Source of the DNA: Pelodera strongyloides
Lineage: Eukaryota; Nematoda; Chromadorea; Rhabditida; Rhabditidae
Direction: 5' to 3'
DNA: 64,000 nt
NCBI GenBank assembly: GCA_036852015.1
Contig: JAANDG010000254.1
Coordinates: forward strand, 62,001-126,000
Shown here: positions 24,773 through 38,627 of the stretch, in pieces
How positions within the stretch are numbered: position 1 is the first letter of the stretch
Layout of the letters: the number at the start of each line of letters is the position of its first letter
Made by a program: the position numbers and the translations under genes
The notes under the pieces: generated by a model
Seen by the model: the letters and a program-made list of their open reading frames with translations, nothing else
The model's database searches: none
What the model was told of the DNA's origin: nothing

Positions 24773-27700
24773 CTAGAATTGCAAGCAAAGTTGAATATGA
24801 ATATGGTTGAATTTAGCTCGAATATACGGGAGGCCATATTCACAACTCCGATTCCCTGGGAAAAGGAAATAGTATTATAATAAGAGGTACGCAGAGAAAT
24901 AGGCCGAGAACCCCTATGGAGAAATGAATATTGAATATGACCTTGAGAACGACGATATTGACCTCTCATCAAAATCAGGGCAGACATGCTATCATTAACG
25001 TAACCATGCAAACAAAACAAAAGGTAAATAATCAATTATCAATATGGGCATCATCAGTACAAGACCGCAATAGAACTCAATAATGAAGGAGCTCACACTA
25101 CGAGTGGAGAAAAGAGAGGCGTGAGTAGATTTTAATTTTTACATAAAAGAGCATATCACCACATGAACAGGGGTAAAACGTATAAGTGAGGGGCTGCACT
25201 TGTTACATAAATAAAACGTAAATAAACCCCAAAGAAAGAAACTCACGGGTTTCCATGCCAGCTCCCAGGTTCTCTTTCTTGGGATGCAGACTAAATTCGC
25301 GTTTGCTGGTCGCTTTGGCCCTAAAATATGTTTTGTAGCTAAATACCACACTTTGAATGGATTTACACGTAAGGAGCTAAGGGTAGTAAGTAAACTGTCC
25401 CTCCAACCCCCAATATTCTACAAAAGACTTATCCAACTGCAAAATGTGAAAGACGCCTAAACACGGATCGCTCTACTAATAAGGTATCAGGTATGTATAT
25501 CATCAAAAGTCATGTCCTACCGACGCCCAAACCCTTATACGCCCAAGCACACAATTCGGATGCGCTTTGCGTGCGGTTAGAGACCGTATGCTGTTTATGC
25601 AGTTTATGCTGTTTTGCTCTTTGTCGTACAATTGGTGACTTACATTATTATACACAATATATATGTCAATAAACAATCAGTATACAAATAACAAACCTCT
25701 GAACGCTCTCATCTTCGCTTGTTTGTGATGCGTCCGTTACGGTAGCCGTATCCGCGCAAACAGAAGCACAGTCAGGGTCAGCTTCTGGCAAACCGGCAAC
25801 ATCATATGTAGTCACTGCCACTAAACAAACAGTAAGCTAGATCAATTTAAATAACTAATAAAACATAGTAGCACAGTGTTCTAGTTAAAGCGGTATTGTA
25901 CCGTGTTTTGAGTGTTTTGCCTAATAGCAGTTTGAATAAAAACTAAAACAATGAAAAACATCAAAATAGCAGTAAATGGCCACGCCCGACGAAAAACTAA
26001 CTCAAAGTTACCGATTTCTATGTAAAACCCAAATTTTGTGCCCTAGCCAGCTTTTTTTGCTCTCAGGGCACTATGGTGATTTGAAATCACGCACGAAAAG
26101 ACCAACAGATATTGGCGAGAGGTCGGGCGCGCCGAGTGTTACACGTGCGAGACAGGTAGAGGGCGGTGAAAAGGACGTACAATACCGCTTTAAATATCTT
26201 ACGTTCCACCATTCAAATCAGCTCGTACAAAGCAATGGTGAATCAGAAAAATCTACAGTTTCAGTCTTCAGTCTAGGGCTAGGGTACATTCATGCGCGGA
26301 ACAGATCGACGGTAAAGAAAGCCAACAGAAAACTGGAAAAGATAAACAATTATTAGGAAGTGAGCTAAAACGTATTATATTTATTAGGTCACGCTTCCTA
26401 TAGATTTCGATGGACATTAGCATATCACTGTTGTACAGCCCCCACTGAATAAACTCTTCATCTGCAACTGATGTGCCGCTGCAAGAGCAATAAACAAGCA
26501 GAACAAAAAAACCATACCGGCAGCTTGCGTCAACTTGTTCCCAAAAGACATATCGAGGTCTTCTTTGAGTGCTGAAAAAAAAACTTTAATACTCATAAAA
26601 TGATCAGTTACATAAAATGATCAGTTATTTACAAAAAACAAGGGATGATCTGTTGAACTCTGCTACTTCAGAGGTCAAGAGGGCACTATATCTTCGGTCG
26701 TTTACTTGCGATCGTAACGTAATTTCCTAAACAGCAATCCAAGTCGTCACTAACAAAAGAAAATTGAAGGCAGAGGTGATTTCACAAAGACCTGAACAAG
26801 CTCAAACCTCAAGCAAGCTGAGTAAGATAAGCTGTTCGCTGTGTATGTGTTGACGATGACGAAAGACCTCAAAACTCAACCAAAAAAATGTTAAATACTT
26901 ACGCCTGGCTGGCTCCACAGCTACCGAAACCATAGATTCGCTATCGCTATCCCGAACAAACGCCGAATTCTTCTGCTTCTGCAATGACGCCGCACTGGGT
27001 TTCTGGTCACGATCACCACTAATTTCGGAATGGGCATCTAAATTATATACACTCACGAATGGGGTGGTCCAGAGTCCGGAATAGAACCCTATTTTGAATA
27101 CGAACATTTATTTATGCAGCCATTTTGTGTAAAATATTCTAATTTTCCAAGTCAAACTAAGCTGAATAACCAAAAAAGCGGCTAATCGAGCAAACACCGA
27201 TGTCACTCTTTTTTCACTCGTGATTAACACAACAATCACATGTCTTACAATTAGATAAAGTCACAAGATAGAAGGAAGATAAAGGGAAAAAGAACTGAGT
27301 AAATAATCGGCATACACTGTCTTGATTTTCCTACTCCCTATCGAGAATAACTAGGTTACACGTAGGAGTAAATGTTAAAGCGAAATATCACCCGGTTTGG
27401 GGTTTTTTCACCAAAAATAGTTTAAAAACAGTTATCAACGAAAATAAATATAAAAACACAAACAAATAAGTGCGTATAACAAAAAAATGTGTGCAAACTA
27501 AGATTTTTTCTTGATTTTGTATGGAAAAATCCCCACATGGCGGTCGGCCTAGTAAAATAGCAAAAAAAAACGCCACCTAAATTTGAAATAATTAAACATA
27601 CGACGGCGGCATCCAAATGACGAAATGTTGACAAAATATTTTGAATTTGCTAGTAAAATAAGCAAAAATACGCACGGTTTAAATGCAATCAACGCACGGT

Positions 27701-30700
27701 TGTTTACTCCTCCTCTTTGCTATTTTTTTGTTGAGACCGACCGCTAATTCGCTTTAAAAGATAAAAACATACCGCTAGCTGATTCCACAGCTTCCGAAAC
27801 CACGGGTTCACTATCGCTATCACGCACAATTGCCGTAGCAGCCTTCAAAGACGCGGCACTGGGTTTCTGATCATTAGGATCTTCACTAATGTCGGAAAGG
27901 GCATCTAAATATACATCAAATAGACTTGGAATACTTTTAATCTATTTAACAAATATTTAACAAAACAAATTCCAACCCCGATGCTTCAAATGACATGTCT
28001 CCGAAAAAAAACAGAGAACACAGACATCTTAGGGTTCCTTTAGGTCTTTTGGTCATTTACGGATTTTCACATAGCATTTTTTTAGCGAAGGAGCTAGCAT
28101 CACAAAAAATAGTCTAATCTCATAAAACAACACAACTATACGCTTTAAGACCTGAAAAAGGTGAATTGAATCCTTGAAAAACTAGCAAAAAGGGGCATGA
28201 TCATTCCTGAAGAGTCAACGAAAGCAGTACCAACCTTCAATTTGCGTAACTAAAGTTGACTTTCGCTTCTTTATCTTCTTTCTAAGCGGACTCCCATCAA
28301 AATCCTCCACTTTTTGGTGAGTTCTCGTCTGAAACATAACATCTTGTTTGTGCAAACAGTTGTGTATAAAGGTCACATTATACCATGATATATCTCTTAT
28401 AGAACCGCGAAACTTCTATTCCTACTTCATAGTATGCCCCTCTATTTTGGAAAATATTACGGTAACTTCCCCGTCTTCTGTCGCCGATAGTTTTACTTCA
28501 CCTAGAGTGACGTCTGTCCCCAAAAAAGGGACTGACCAAAGGGTCGACAGGCTTCTTAACAGATTCCTTGGCGTCCATCACATCATCAGGAACATGGTCC
28601 ACGACTTTGTCCTCATCTGCCTTCCCAAATGGCTTAATAACATCGGGATCTGCATCACCACCGCTCACGTCCTTTTCCCTTTTAACGGCAGCGGAGGCGG
28701 GTACCTGAAACGGAATATAAATACAAACTTTAGAGTGTTTTAGGGCACGAGTGGGATGTGGGACCGAAACCAAAAAAAAGATCGCGCTTTTATCTCATTT
28801 TGCCAGTGTATAGTGTATACATACACAGGGATGTGTCTGTTTTCGGTGCATCTCAAATTACAAAGAGTGTTATTGGTACTATCATAGTATCCCTCTCAGT
28901 CTATTAATTCCCAATGGCACACACACTAAACAATGCCAACTCAAAGGAATCCCAACTCAGGTGACTCTAGGCCTGAAGGCGCGCCCTTTTCTGTGGAACG
29001 GGGCTGCCCGTTACCGGCCTTAGAGGGTGCCCTGGGTACGCCCTGAGGCTTTTGTGAGAGGGCCACAAACGGGCCGTTTTGAAACGGGCAGAAAAAGAAA
29101 ATACACCGTTTTAGCTAACCAACCACGAACTTACACACGGAAACACAACATACATAAGTACCTAGAACTTCGCAAGACAAATGCACCGGGAAGGAATCGA
29201 ACTTGCGACATTAGCTAAACACGTACTCCAAACTAGCGCCTTAGACCACTCGGCCATACCGCGCATGGTCGTCTCTGTTGGTTGCGAAATATGACGGCTG
29301 CTGCTTCGCAAAATTTTAAATCCCAATTTTCGCGCGCTTTATAAAATGCAAGGCTACGGCAAAGTGCCATGTAACGGGCACGCCCCAGGTTCGGACAGAC
29401 GTTTTCCCCGTTTGTGGCCTTATCCCGGCCTTCTACAATTGAAGGGCACGCCCTAGGGCATATTTGCTTAAATGCATGCCTGCGGGCCTAGAGTCACCTA
29501 TGAACCATATGGTCTAACAAACAAACACAAAACTAAGAATCGATAAAGGGCACCGCGCCTAGCCATTCTAATAAACAATCCGTTGAGTGTAACACCCAAT
29601 ATTGCAAGTACAATCCACATATAAAGAACCTCTGGCAAGTACACAGACAGAATAACAAACAAAAAGTTGACTCACCGACTCCTCAGCTACCGTAGCGCTT
29701 GCTTTGTTTACCGGAGTTACCGCTGTGTCAGCGCTAACGTCATCCGGATCCGGAACAGTTGCGTCTCCTTGTCCGGCTGGTTCAAACACAGGCGCATCGC
29801 GGATCGCTTCTCCAACAGGGCCCGCTTCACAAAAACTCCGGTCGGTGAGAATCTAAACTTTAATATAAACGTGTGTTTACAAGATAAGACCGGAGTTCCC
29901 CAAATTTCATTCCCGTTGTTGAATATAAGGAAAAGAGCGATAAATCCAGATTCCGTTGTGCTACACTAATGTAGCAAATGTAAAGAAATGCCTGTTTATA
30001 AAATAAAAAGTTTTCTGTGAAATAAAATATTCCAGTGCTAATGAAGTAAAACATCTCACCCGATTTTTCAAAAGAAAAAAAACACAGGGATAACACAACG
30101 ACGAGAATAAAACACAAATTAAACATGAACTCAAAACAATACAAACTTGCAAACCTCTTCAGTAGTCAATGATTTCCACAAATAACATCCAACATAGACT
30201 CCGTTGAACATTTTTGGGTGAATACTAGGGTGTTAGTCAGATCAGATATACATTAGAATGTAATCAATAGACGGAACGAATGGACTTAGAAAAACAAACT
30301 CCTGGCACTCGCGCAAATAGGGAGCACAAAGAGAAATGAACATCTGGTGATACACGGGTGAACGTGCCAAACTTCAAAAGGCACACTTTCGCGCCATGCG
30401 AGAACAGGGAAGGGAGAGAGTGCGTGTATGAGAGAGGGTGCAGGGAGGAGCATAAACTTCCCATGGCAGGGCGAAAACAAAGATGACTCTTCAAGTAAAC
30501 AGTCAACGCCTAAGAGTTTAAAGGGAGGGCCCATCAAAATAAACCCATATTTTGCATGTTTTTATAATTTGTATAAAGGGGGTTTATTATAATATATGTA
30601 CACTAAATTTCGGCTAGACTTTATCCCGCTGAAATTTTTCGGTGTCGGTAAACGCATAAGTATACCGTAGAAGACACACAATTGCACCCTTATTTTCTTG

Positions 30701-33700
30701 TCGCGTGTCCCGGGGGAATATGGCTATATAGACAGATAGTCTCCCGGGTCCCAATCAGAGCGAGGTATCCTCGGGAGACACGGTAAGGAAATAAGGGTGC
30801 AATTGTGTGTCTTCTACGGTATACTTATGCGTTTTTCGACACCGAAAAATTTCAGCGGGATAAAGTCTAGCCGAAATTTAGTGTACATATATTATAATAA
30901 ACCCCCTTTTTACAAATTATAAAAACATGCAAAATATGGGTTTATTTTGATGGGCCCGCCCCTTTAACGACGTAAAGTGAAAGGACCCGCCACTACTAGG
31001 ATGTTGTTCTGCGAATTCGCACCGGAAAAACTGCGAATTCGCACCGGAAAAAAACCAAAAAGAATTCTCTTGTAATTCTTTTTGGTTTTTTGGCTCTGCG
31101 AATTCGCAGTTTTTCCGGTGCGAATTCGCAAAATGCTCTCTCACCTGAGAGAGAGCAGACATCGAAGAAATCCCTCCAGACTACGGTAAACCATGCGACA
31201 TATATAAAACAAAATAAAATTTACCGCACTGAAATAAAAAAAAGAATAGGTTTAAAATTTTTATTAATCATTAGAAAAAAGGAAACGAACAACAAATCAA
31301 CTATTGTACAATGAGTAACTTAACAACAAAATTATGGCAAGGGTTCGTAAACTCGCAATTTAGTCAAAAATAGAGTAACAAAATGTACTGTATTTTAAGG
31401 TCATTAAAGTTATTTAACGACGAAAAGTACATGCGGATTATCATAACAATAAGGAAGAGTTTAACGACAACAAACAATAAAAACAAGAGTGCATAACGGG
31501 TAAACGGGTACGCTACTCAAACCGTAATAAGGTAAGTGGACAAGTTTCACTTTAGTAAACAAATGCTACCTAACGACAAACTATGCACAAGATAAAGCGG
31601 ATGAAGGAAAAAATTAGTTGGAATTCTCACTGAGCTGACTGAGCGTAAATAGTGAAAAAATTATACATACTCTGGAAAAATAAGTGACTTAAACTTCTCG
31701 CCTAAAAGCCTTAGACGCCTCCTGGAAAACAGCAGGAATAAATTGAAAATTTACACAAATAAAATGAAAATTACATTAATGAACAATGTACAGCTTAGAG
31801 TGAGAACAAGAAAAACATTATTTTCGTATTTAACGAACTACTGCTCACTTGTTTTTTGGACAACTTCCATTCAAGCACAGAGCATTTTGATTCCTCAGCC
31901 TATGCCCGCAGATCTTGCAAATAACCACGGTCTCCTTGAATAGTTCCTAAAAACATCGAAAATAAATCAATAAGTAAATAATGATATATTTTATAGTTGG
32001 GTTGGAACCTGAAAACGCATTTCGTAGATGTAGACTTTTCATTACTTGGACTACAGTCTCCACAATCGGACAATCGCGTACCCAAACACCCAAACTAAAT
32101 TTAAACGTAGTATAAAATTGGAATTCGAATCTCTACGACTTACCGATTTTATCAATTTAAGCGTGGCTCTCACATCGTTCGCAGAAAAACAAGGTTGACT
32201 TCCTATTCCATAGATAAGCCTTGACATTTCAAATAGTTCTTCTAGCTCTTTATCCGACCGGCTTCTTTGTATCCACTACAATAATTACTTTTTACACGAA
32301 AATCAGTATTACTTCACAGAGGCAAAATTCTGCCGAAAAATCGATAAATAGATAGCCAATTACGCAAATTTGCTGTACTAACCACACAGGGGCATCGTAG
32401 GTATGACACTGGAGTTACATTAACATTAAAGGGTCAGGCCCATTTCAAATGACCCCTATTTTTGATGATTCCATCTGATTCTCTATGTCAAATATAGTAG
32501 GATACGATATTTTTCTATTTTTCAAGCGCAAAATTCACGCAGTATTCGGCAATTTACCATTGCCAGTCATACCCAACTATTTATCGCAGTTGTCACGCCC
32601 CTTCGCGCAAATTGGGCAATATGTTCTATTGGGCGTGGCAATTGCGACATTGGCCAATCAGCGCGAAGGGGCGTACAAACTGCGATAAATAGTTGGGTAT
32701 GACTGCCCACGGTAAATTGCCGAATATTGAGTGAATTTTGCGCTTCAAAATTAGAAAAATATTGCATCCTACTATATATGACATGAAGAATCAGATGGAA
32801 TCATCAAAAATAGGGGTCATTTGAAATGGGCCTGACCCTTTAACAAGTTACAACATTAACAAGTTACAATTTTCAATCCTCACCTTCTTCGCTTTCACTT
32901 TCATCCTCTAATGAGGCCGGCTTACTTGCCAATAACCTCCTCCGAAGTTTAAGTTTCTTCTGCTGCTCAATCTCCGATTGTTCATACTAAATGATAATTG
33001 ATAATTGCGGTGCTATGGATCAAAATCTCTTTAACATATACAAAAAAGGTAGAAGAATTAATAACAATAAATAGAATAGAGAACATAAAAGCTACAAAAA
33101 CGACGCGGCGACATACACGAAAATGACAACAACTGACGGCCTAAGATTACAAAAGAACATTTATTGTAAAATTTAGCCAGAAACAAACACACCACTAGCT
33201 AGATTTACAAGCAGAAAGCCGCCTTGAATAACACCGTAACACTAAACACGTATACTAACTAAAAGTAATACTAAAAAAAGTAAAGAAACAACAATTAGTA
33301 TACAAAAATGACGCGCGCTAGGTAGGCGGGACACAAAATAAATCGTGAACGCACAAAAATACAGGAACCTGTCGCACATTATACTTTTGTATTGCGTACA
33401 GACACGTACATTAGCAAATGTGACTGTCAGAGGGGGCGGGGCGTAGGATGAATACTTTTTCGCACCGGATTTCGGCCGAGTTCGCACCGAAATACTGATT
33501 TCCGGTGCGAATTCGCACAGAATGTGGAGGAGTCTGCGATTTCGCACCGGATTTGTTGCCGGTGCGAATTTGGAAAGTTTGCTGTGCGAATTCGCACAGC
33601 CCTACTTTTCCGGTGCGAATTCGCAGTTCATTAACAGAGTAGGATGTTGTTCTGCGAATTCGCACCGGAAAAAAACCAAAAAGAATTCTCTTGGAATTCT

Positions 33701-36700
33701 TTTTGGATTTCTTACTCTGCGAATTCGCAGTATTTCCCGTGCGAATTCGCAGAGCAAAATCCTAGACGAGAGAGCAGGCACTGCGGAGAGGGGGAAAAGT
33801 TTTTTCACGTTTTTCGGTGCGAATTCGCAGAGCCCATGAGAGTCTGCGAATTCGCACCGGGTATTTTGCCGGTGCGAATTTGGAAAGTTTGCTGTGCGAA
33901 TTCGCACAGCCCACTTTTCCGGTGCGAAATCGCAGTTCATTAACAGAGCAGGTGCATGCCACAGATGCGCGAGCAAAATTTTCTGACGTTCCACATGTCC
34001 AAACTCATTGCGCAGCTGTGGCTCAACTGAACGGTAAACATCCAAATGTCGCGCAATTATTTCTAAGGGATTCACCCCTGGTTCGTTATTTTGCAATGAT
34101 GGGTCCTAACTGATCAAGACTAACGGACTAGTATAAAGATAAAGAGTACCGGGTTCAACCGAATCCGCAGAAACGGTGCACTGGGATCCGGATCATTTCT
34201 GAAGCCGAACGAACTGGAACTGGCCTTTAAAATTTTCTCGGGAAGCCGTTTGGTACGGACTAATATACCTAATGGATAGTGGTTGAAGCGATTCAAAACA
34301 ACAAGTGAAACTGACGCCTTATAGAGCCAACAACAACCGTCCATAATCAAGAAAACATTGGTAAAGGAAATACAGACCATCATTCAGAAAACACACAAAC
34401 AACAACACAAAACCACTACAATAAGACAAACGTATGACAAATTTTATTATATCCTCCTCGCAGCAACCATAAACAAACATGAAACATGTTAATAACGGTG
34501 CTGTAAGCTGTAGCATACTGTAGGCCAAGGGGAGCGTACTGTATTCCGTAATACCTAAAGACTCTCACCTTTGCTCCCGGGAAACGTTTTTCCCATTCCT
34601 TGGCATAGGCTCTGTAGACGCTCTTTTTGCCGCGCAGTCGAAGCGGTGGTTCAGCAACCTACACATTGAAATTCATCGTTTATATCTTGGAGAACAAGAT
34701 AAACTTGCTTCCTAATCTACTGGATACATCCAATATTCAGAGATAACAGGATTCGACTTCTAAACACGATAAAAACTTGCTTTTGGTACGTAAAGTAAAG
34801 TGTTTGCGCCAAATCAATGGTAGAGTTCAGGTTCAGTCCCAAACAGAGAGAAATTACGTACCGTCATACATAACTAAATGGTTTCTAAAAACAATACATT
34901 ACCTTCAACGGATTAACAAACGCTCCTTCGCACGATTCCCTTTTAAAAATTGTCGGCAACTTCTTCTGAGACAATTTTAGAGGCAATAACTCGTCGGTGC
35001 TGCAAATATAAATCATAACGGGAAAGGGAAACGAGGTAAAGCAACGATAGGTCATAGAAACGCACACGCCTCTCACGCTTTCAACTTTCAAATAAACAAA
35101 TTGAATAGGCACGAAGCAGGCAGCAAGCTACTCATCACACCATCACCCTTCATTATGGAGTTGTAACTTTAAAACGAGATATCGGCCGATTTTTGAAACG
35201 CATCATGGACAGCTGCATTCTTATGCACTTATGCTAAGCATGGGGTCCATTTGTTATTCTAATTTATGCTCATCTGCATATGCTGGATAAGAATGCAGGT
35301 GTACTCTATCTCTATGTGCTTCAATGTTTCAAAATCCGGCCGGTATTTCGCTTTAAGAAAAATATCTCACAAAAACTTACTGCTGCACAAATCCATGCTC
35401 CTCGGTGATATGTTGCAAGAAGTCATTGGTGCGGGAGGTGAAAAAGCACTGCCCACAAATGTACAATCCACCGAATACACGCAAAAATGTTCGCGCCATC
35501 GACAGGACGAATTCATTTGGGTTTCTGAAATCCGGGTATAATATAAATTCCGTGCGTAAATGGAGGTGGTTGGATATGGTATCTTTAGCTTAGTGATAGT
35601 TCAGTGATAGTGATAGATGGAAAACACCATGTTTCGGTCAAATATGTTAATTTCGAATTGCTTCCGGAGGTGGTCAAACCCAATCCGGAGGCGGTTCGTG
35701 CGTGTTTTCACGCACCAACCTGTACGCCTGTTGAAATTGACAAAATTGTACACGTGAGACAGTGTCGATTAGACTGTTAAATATAAAGACTGCCATTGAT
35801 AGAGGGGAGAGGAAAATATCGAAACCACTCTGTCTGGAAATTACATAACGACTGACGCGATCCTTACCAAAATCCGTACAGGTCACCTGAGGGAGACCAT
35901 ATTCACCACCCAATTCCCCACGGGGCATTCCCCGACTTTTTCTCTCACATTAGAATATAATATTTTCTATCCCCAGGGAATAGTTCCCCGAGGGAATCGG
36001 AGTGCTGAATACGGCCTCAGGTCACCACAGAAATAGACCTCACCCAACATCATTCGGCTGTTCCAGAATGTGGCGCACATTAATAAGATCCACTTCCTCT
36101 TTCGACATCATACACCGACTATTCCGTGTCATTGTCATTTCAACTTCCACAACAGCCCTAAATAGCTTAGAATGAATGTTGTAAACCAGTTGCATACAAC
36201 ATATCCTAGACTGACGACTGACAGGACACGTATTAAAAACATAAATCTGATAAGATCATAGGATCATAAGATGCAAAAATAAAAGAGTAAAAACAAGAAT
36301 TGTACGTAAAGGTATAAGAAATAGTGTGTGAAATTTTAAAGGTAGAATGTGAAAATAGACATAGTAACAAAATGACAGAGAAAGAAATAACCTTGAATAT
36401 TATATATTATCATAGTTTCCTTTTTCACTACCTAATGAAATTCAGATTTTTGCAACAACAACGATTTACCTGTAACGTACACCAGAAGCTTTACAACTCC
36501 ATAAAAAACCGTGCATACATCTGACCAGTACCCACCACAAGCTAAACAACCACCAACCATTCATTAGCATAAAAAGCTTCGGAGAATAAATTCGGGTGCT
36601 TCGTCTCCAGATGTCTCAACGCATAAGCCTTCAGAATCCACAAATATGGAAATTCGGGACTGACAGACGGCGAATCAGCACAGCACGAAAAGATTGGACA

Positions 36701-38571
36701 TTTCCTAAACGTAAATTTTAAACCAATATTATCCCTCCAAATAAACCAGGAAGATATACCTCCCAATAACTTGTAAATAAATAAATGTAACTTATAAGAT
36801 TAAAGATTACCTTATAAATTAGTACAATACTTAGTCTCGGTAAGAAATTAGATAGACAGTATGGGACCGTGACCGTCACTACTGAAAAGAATAAGAGGCT
36901 CAGACAACGGAAGAAATGTTCGCTTAGAAAACTAACCACGTCATCATAGGCACCGAATCATTTTCGCATCCATCCTGAAAAAAGTTCTCGATGTGAAGTG
37001 ATCGCGAAAAGTTTCTTCCCACGAGAGACACACCCCACAACAAATACATCCATCCCGATCCACCACACACCATCAAAAGACAAGGCCAAAATTTAACGAG
37101 GTTCCCCAAAAAGTCCGTTTCCATTTCAAGTATCAATAATAAAATCGTGTGACAATCTACAGTGACACCTTCTTTGAAATTTATCCATATTGTAGAAAAT
37201 GCGCCATGCTATAAACGAAAACGAGGGGAAAATGCACTGTTCATGCACTTTCCCGTGGCTACTGCCGCCGTAAATATTCTCGTGTAGTTCCAAAATAATG
37301 GTGGTTTTTCTTCGAAGGAAAATCGGCCCAACTTGGAACTTGGAAACCCCCATAAAACGAAACAAGAACAAATAACTCACGGTCATTATATAAAGTTTCG
37401 TGTATGCAAAGATCGGGTGCGGAAAAGGGAGATTCACATCCAACAGGTCAGTGCATTCAAAGAATTCAGAGCATGACGTGCTCTTTCTAAAACACATCAG
37501 TATCAGTAGTAAGCAAGTATGATTAATTAAAGTCAAGGTAACGTAAGTTTACATTCAGTAGTAAGCAAGTACGACTAATTAAAGTCAAGGTAACGTAAGT
37601 TTACATAAGAGGTAAGCTGTTAGTTCAGGATGCTAATTTACATATTTATAATTAATACGTTTATATTTCCTCATTTGTAGATTTGGAATTTGGAGTACCT
37701 GAAGTACGATAATCATCCTATCTCATCCATTAACAATATAGAAACGACTTACATTCTCAACTCCGGGTGATAGATCGTAAAATGTGACACTTGATTAAAC
37801 AAAAAGATCAGCTTGTAGCAAATCTAAAAGGACATGGTAAAACTTTAGAAAGTAAACCAGTAAACCTAGCAAAAGAACCGCGCACGTGAGGGTAACTTAC
37901 AATTAGATCATCACATATGACTGCTTATTGTTAGTTGTAGACGACCAAGTTACAGATACAGTACACTACAGTACTATGGTGCAGTAAGCTGCGCCATAGT
38001 ACTAACTTGCACAATGAGAATGCCAATATTCAAGAGAGTAAAACTACAAATTACAATAGTAAACAGAATACACGTTTTCTATTCCTGCTTCTAGAAACTA
38101 CAAACTACAGAAGTGATAACCCAAAACTTACAGCACAAATGCGCATGGCGCCTTTACGTTCGTTGTACACATCCTCTTCCGATCGGATCTTTTCCACTAA
38201 CGGGCCGCACATCGACGGAGATAGCATGAAAATAGACGTGGGCCTAAATAGAGAAAATTACAAATGTTCGCGTAAATAGTAATTAACTAATATTAGGCGA
38301 AGCGATGCCTCAAAGTCCATGCCAAACAAAACTTTAACAACACTTGCCTTGCCTCATAAAACAATAAATACTGCTTATTTAAACAAACTAATATATCGAC
38401 ACTCGACAGTACTGATTAAGAAATTAGATTAGTACGTAATTGTAATTAGACAAAATTTAAAAGAGCAGGAGTAAATATGCATTTAAACGGAAATGATATT
38501 GGCAGGTTTTCTAAAATATCTTTGGAGGCTGACAATGAGTAATAATTGAGAACCCTCATATGCTCAAATGT

Positions 38572-38627
<56 letters not shown>

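Noticed and set aside
33602..34096. A 164-codon minus-strand frame reading through the GCGAATTCGC array
   Set aside because: Only its first part (34105 to about 33960) behaves as an exon. The rest is repeat DNA, and the palindrome reads as repeated CEFA/NSHR/FAPE in every frame.
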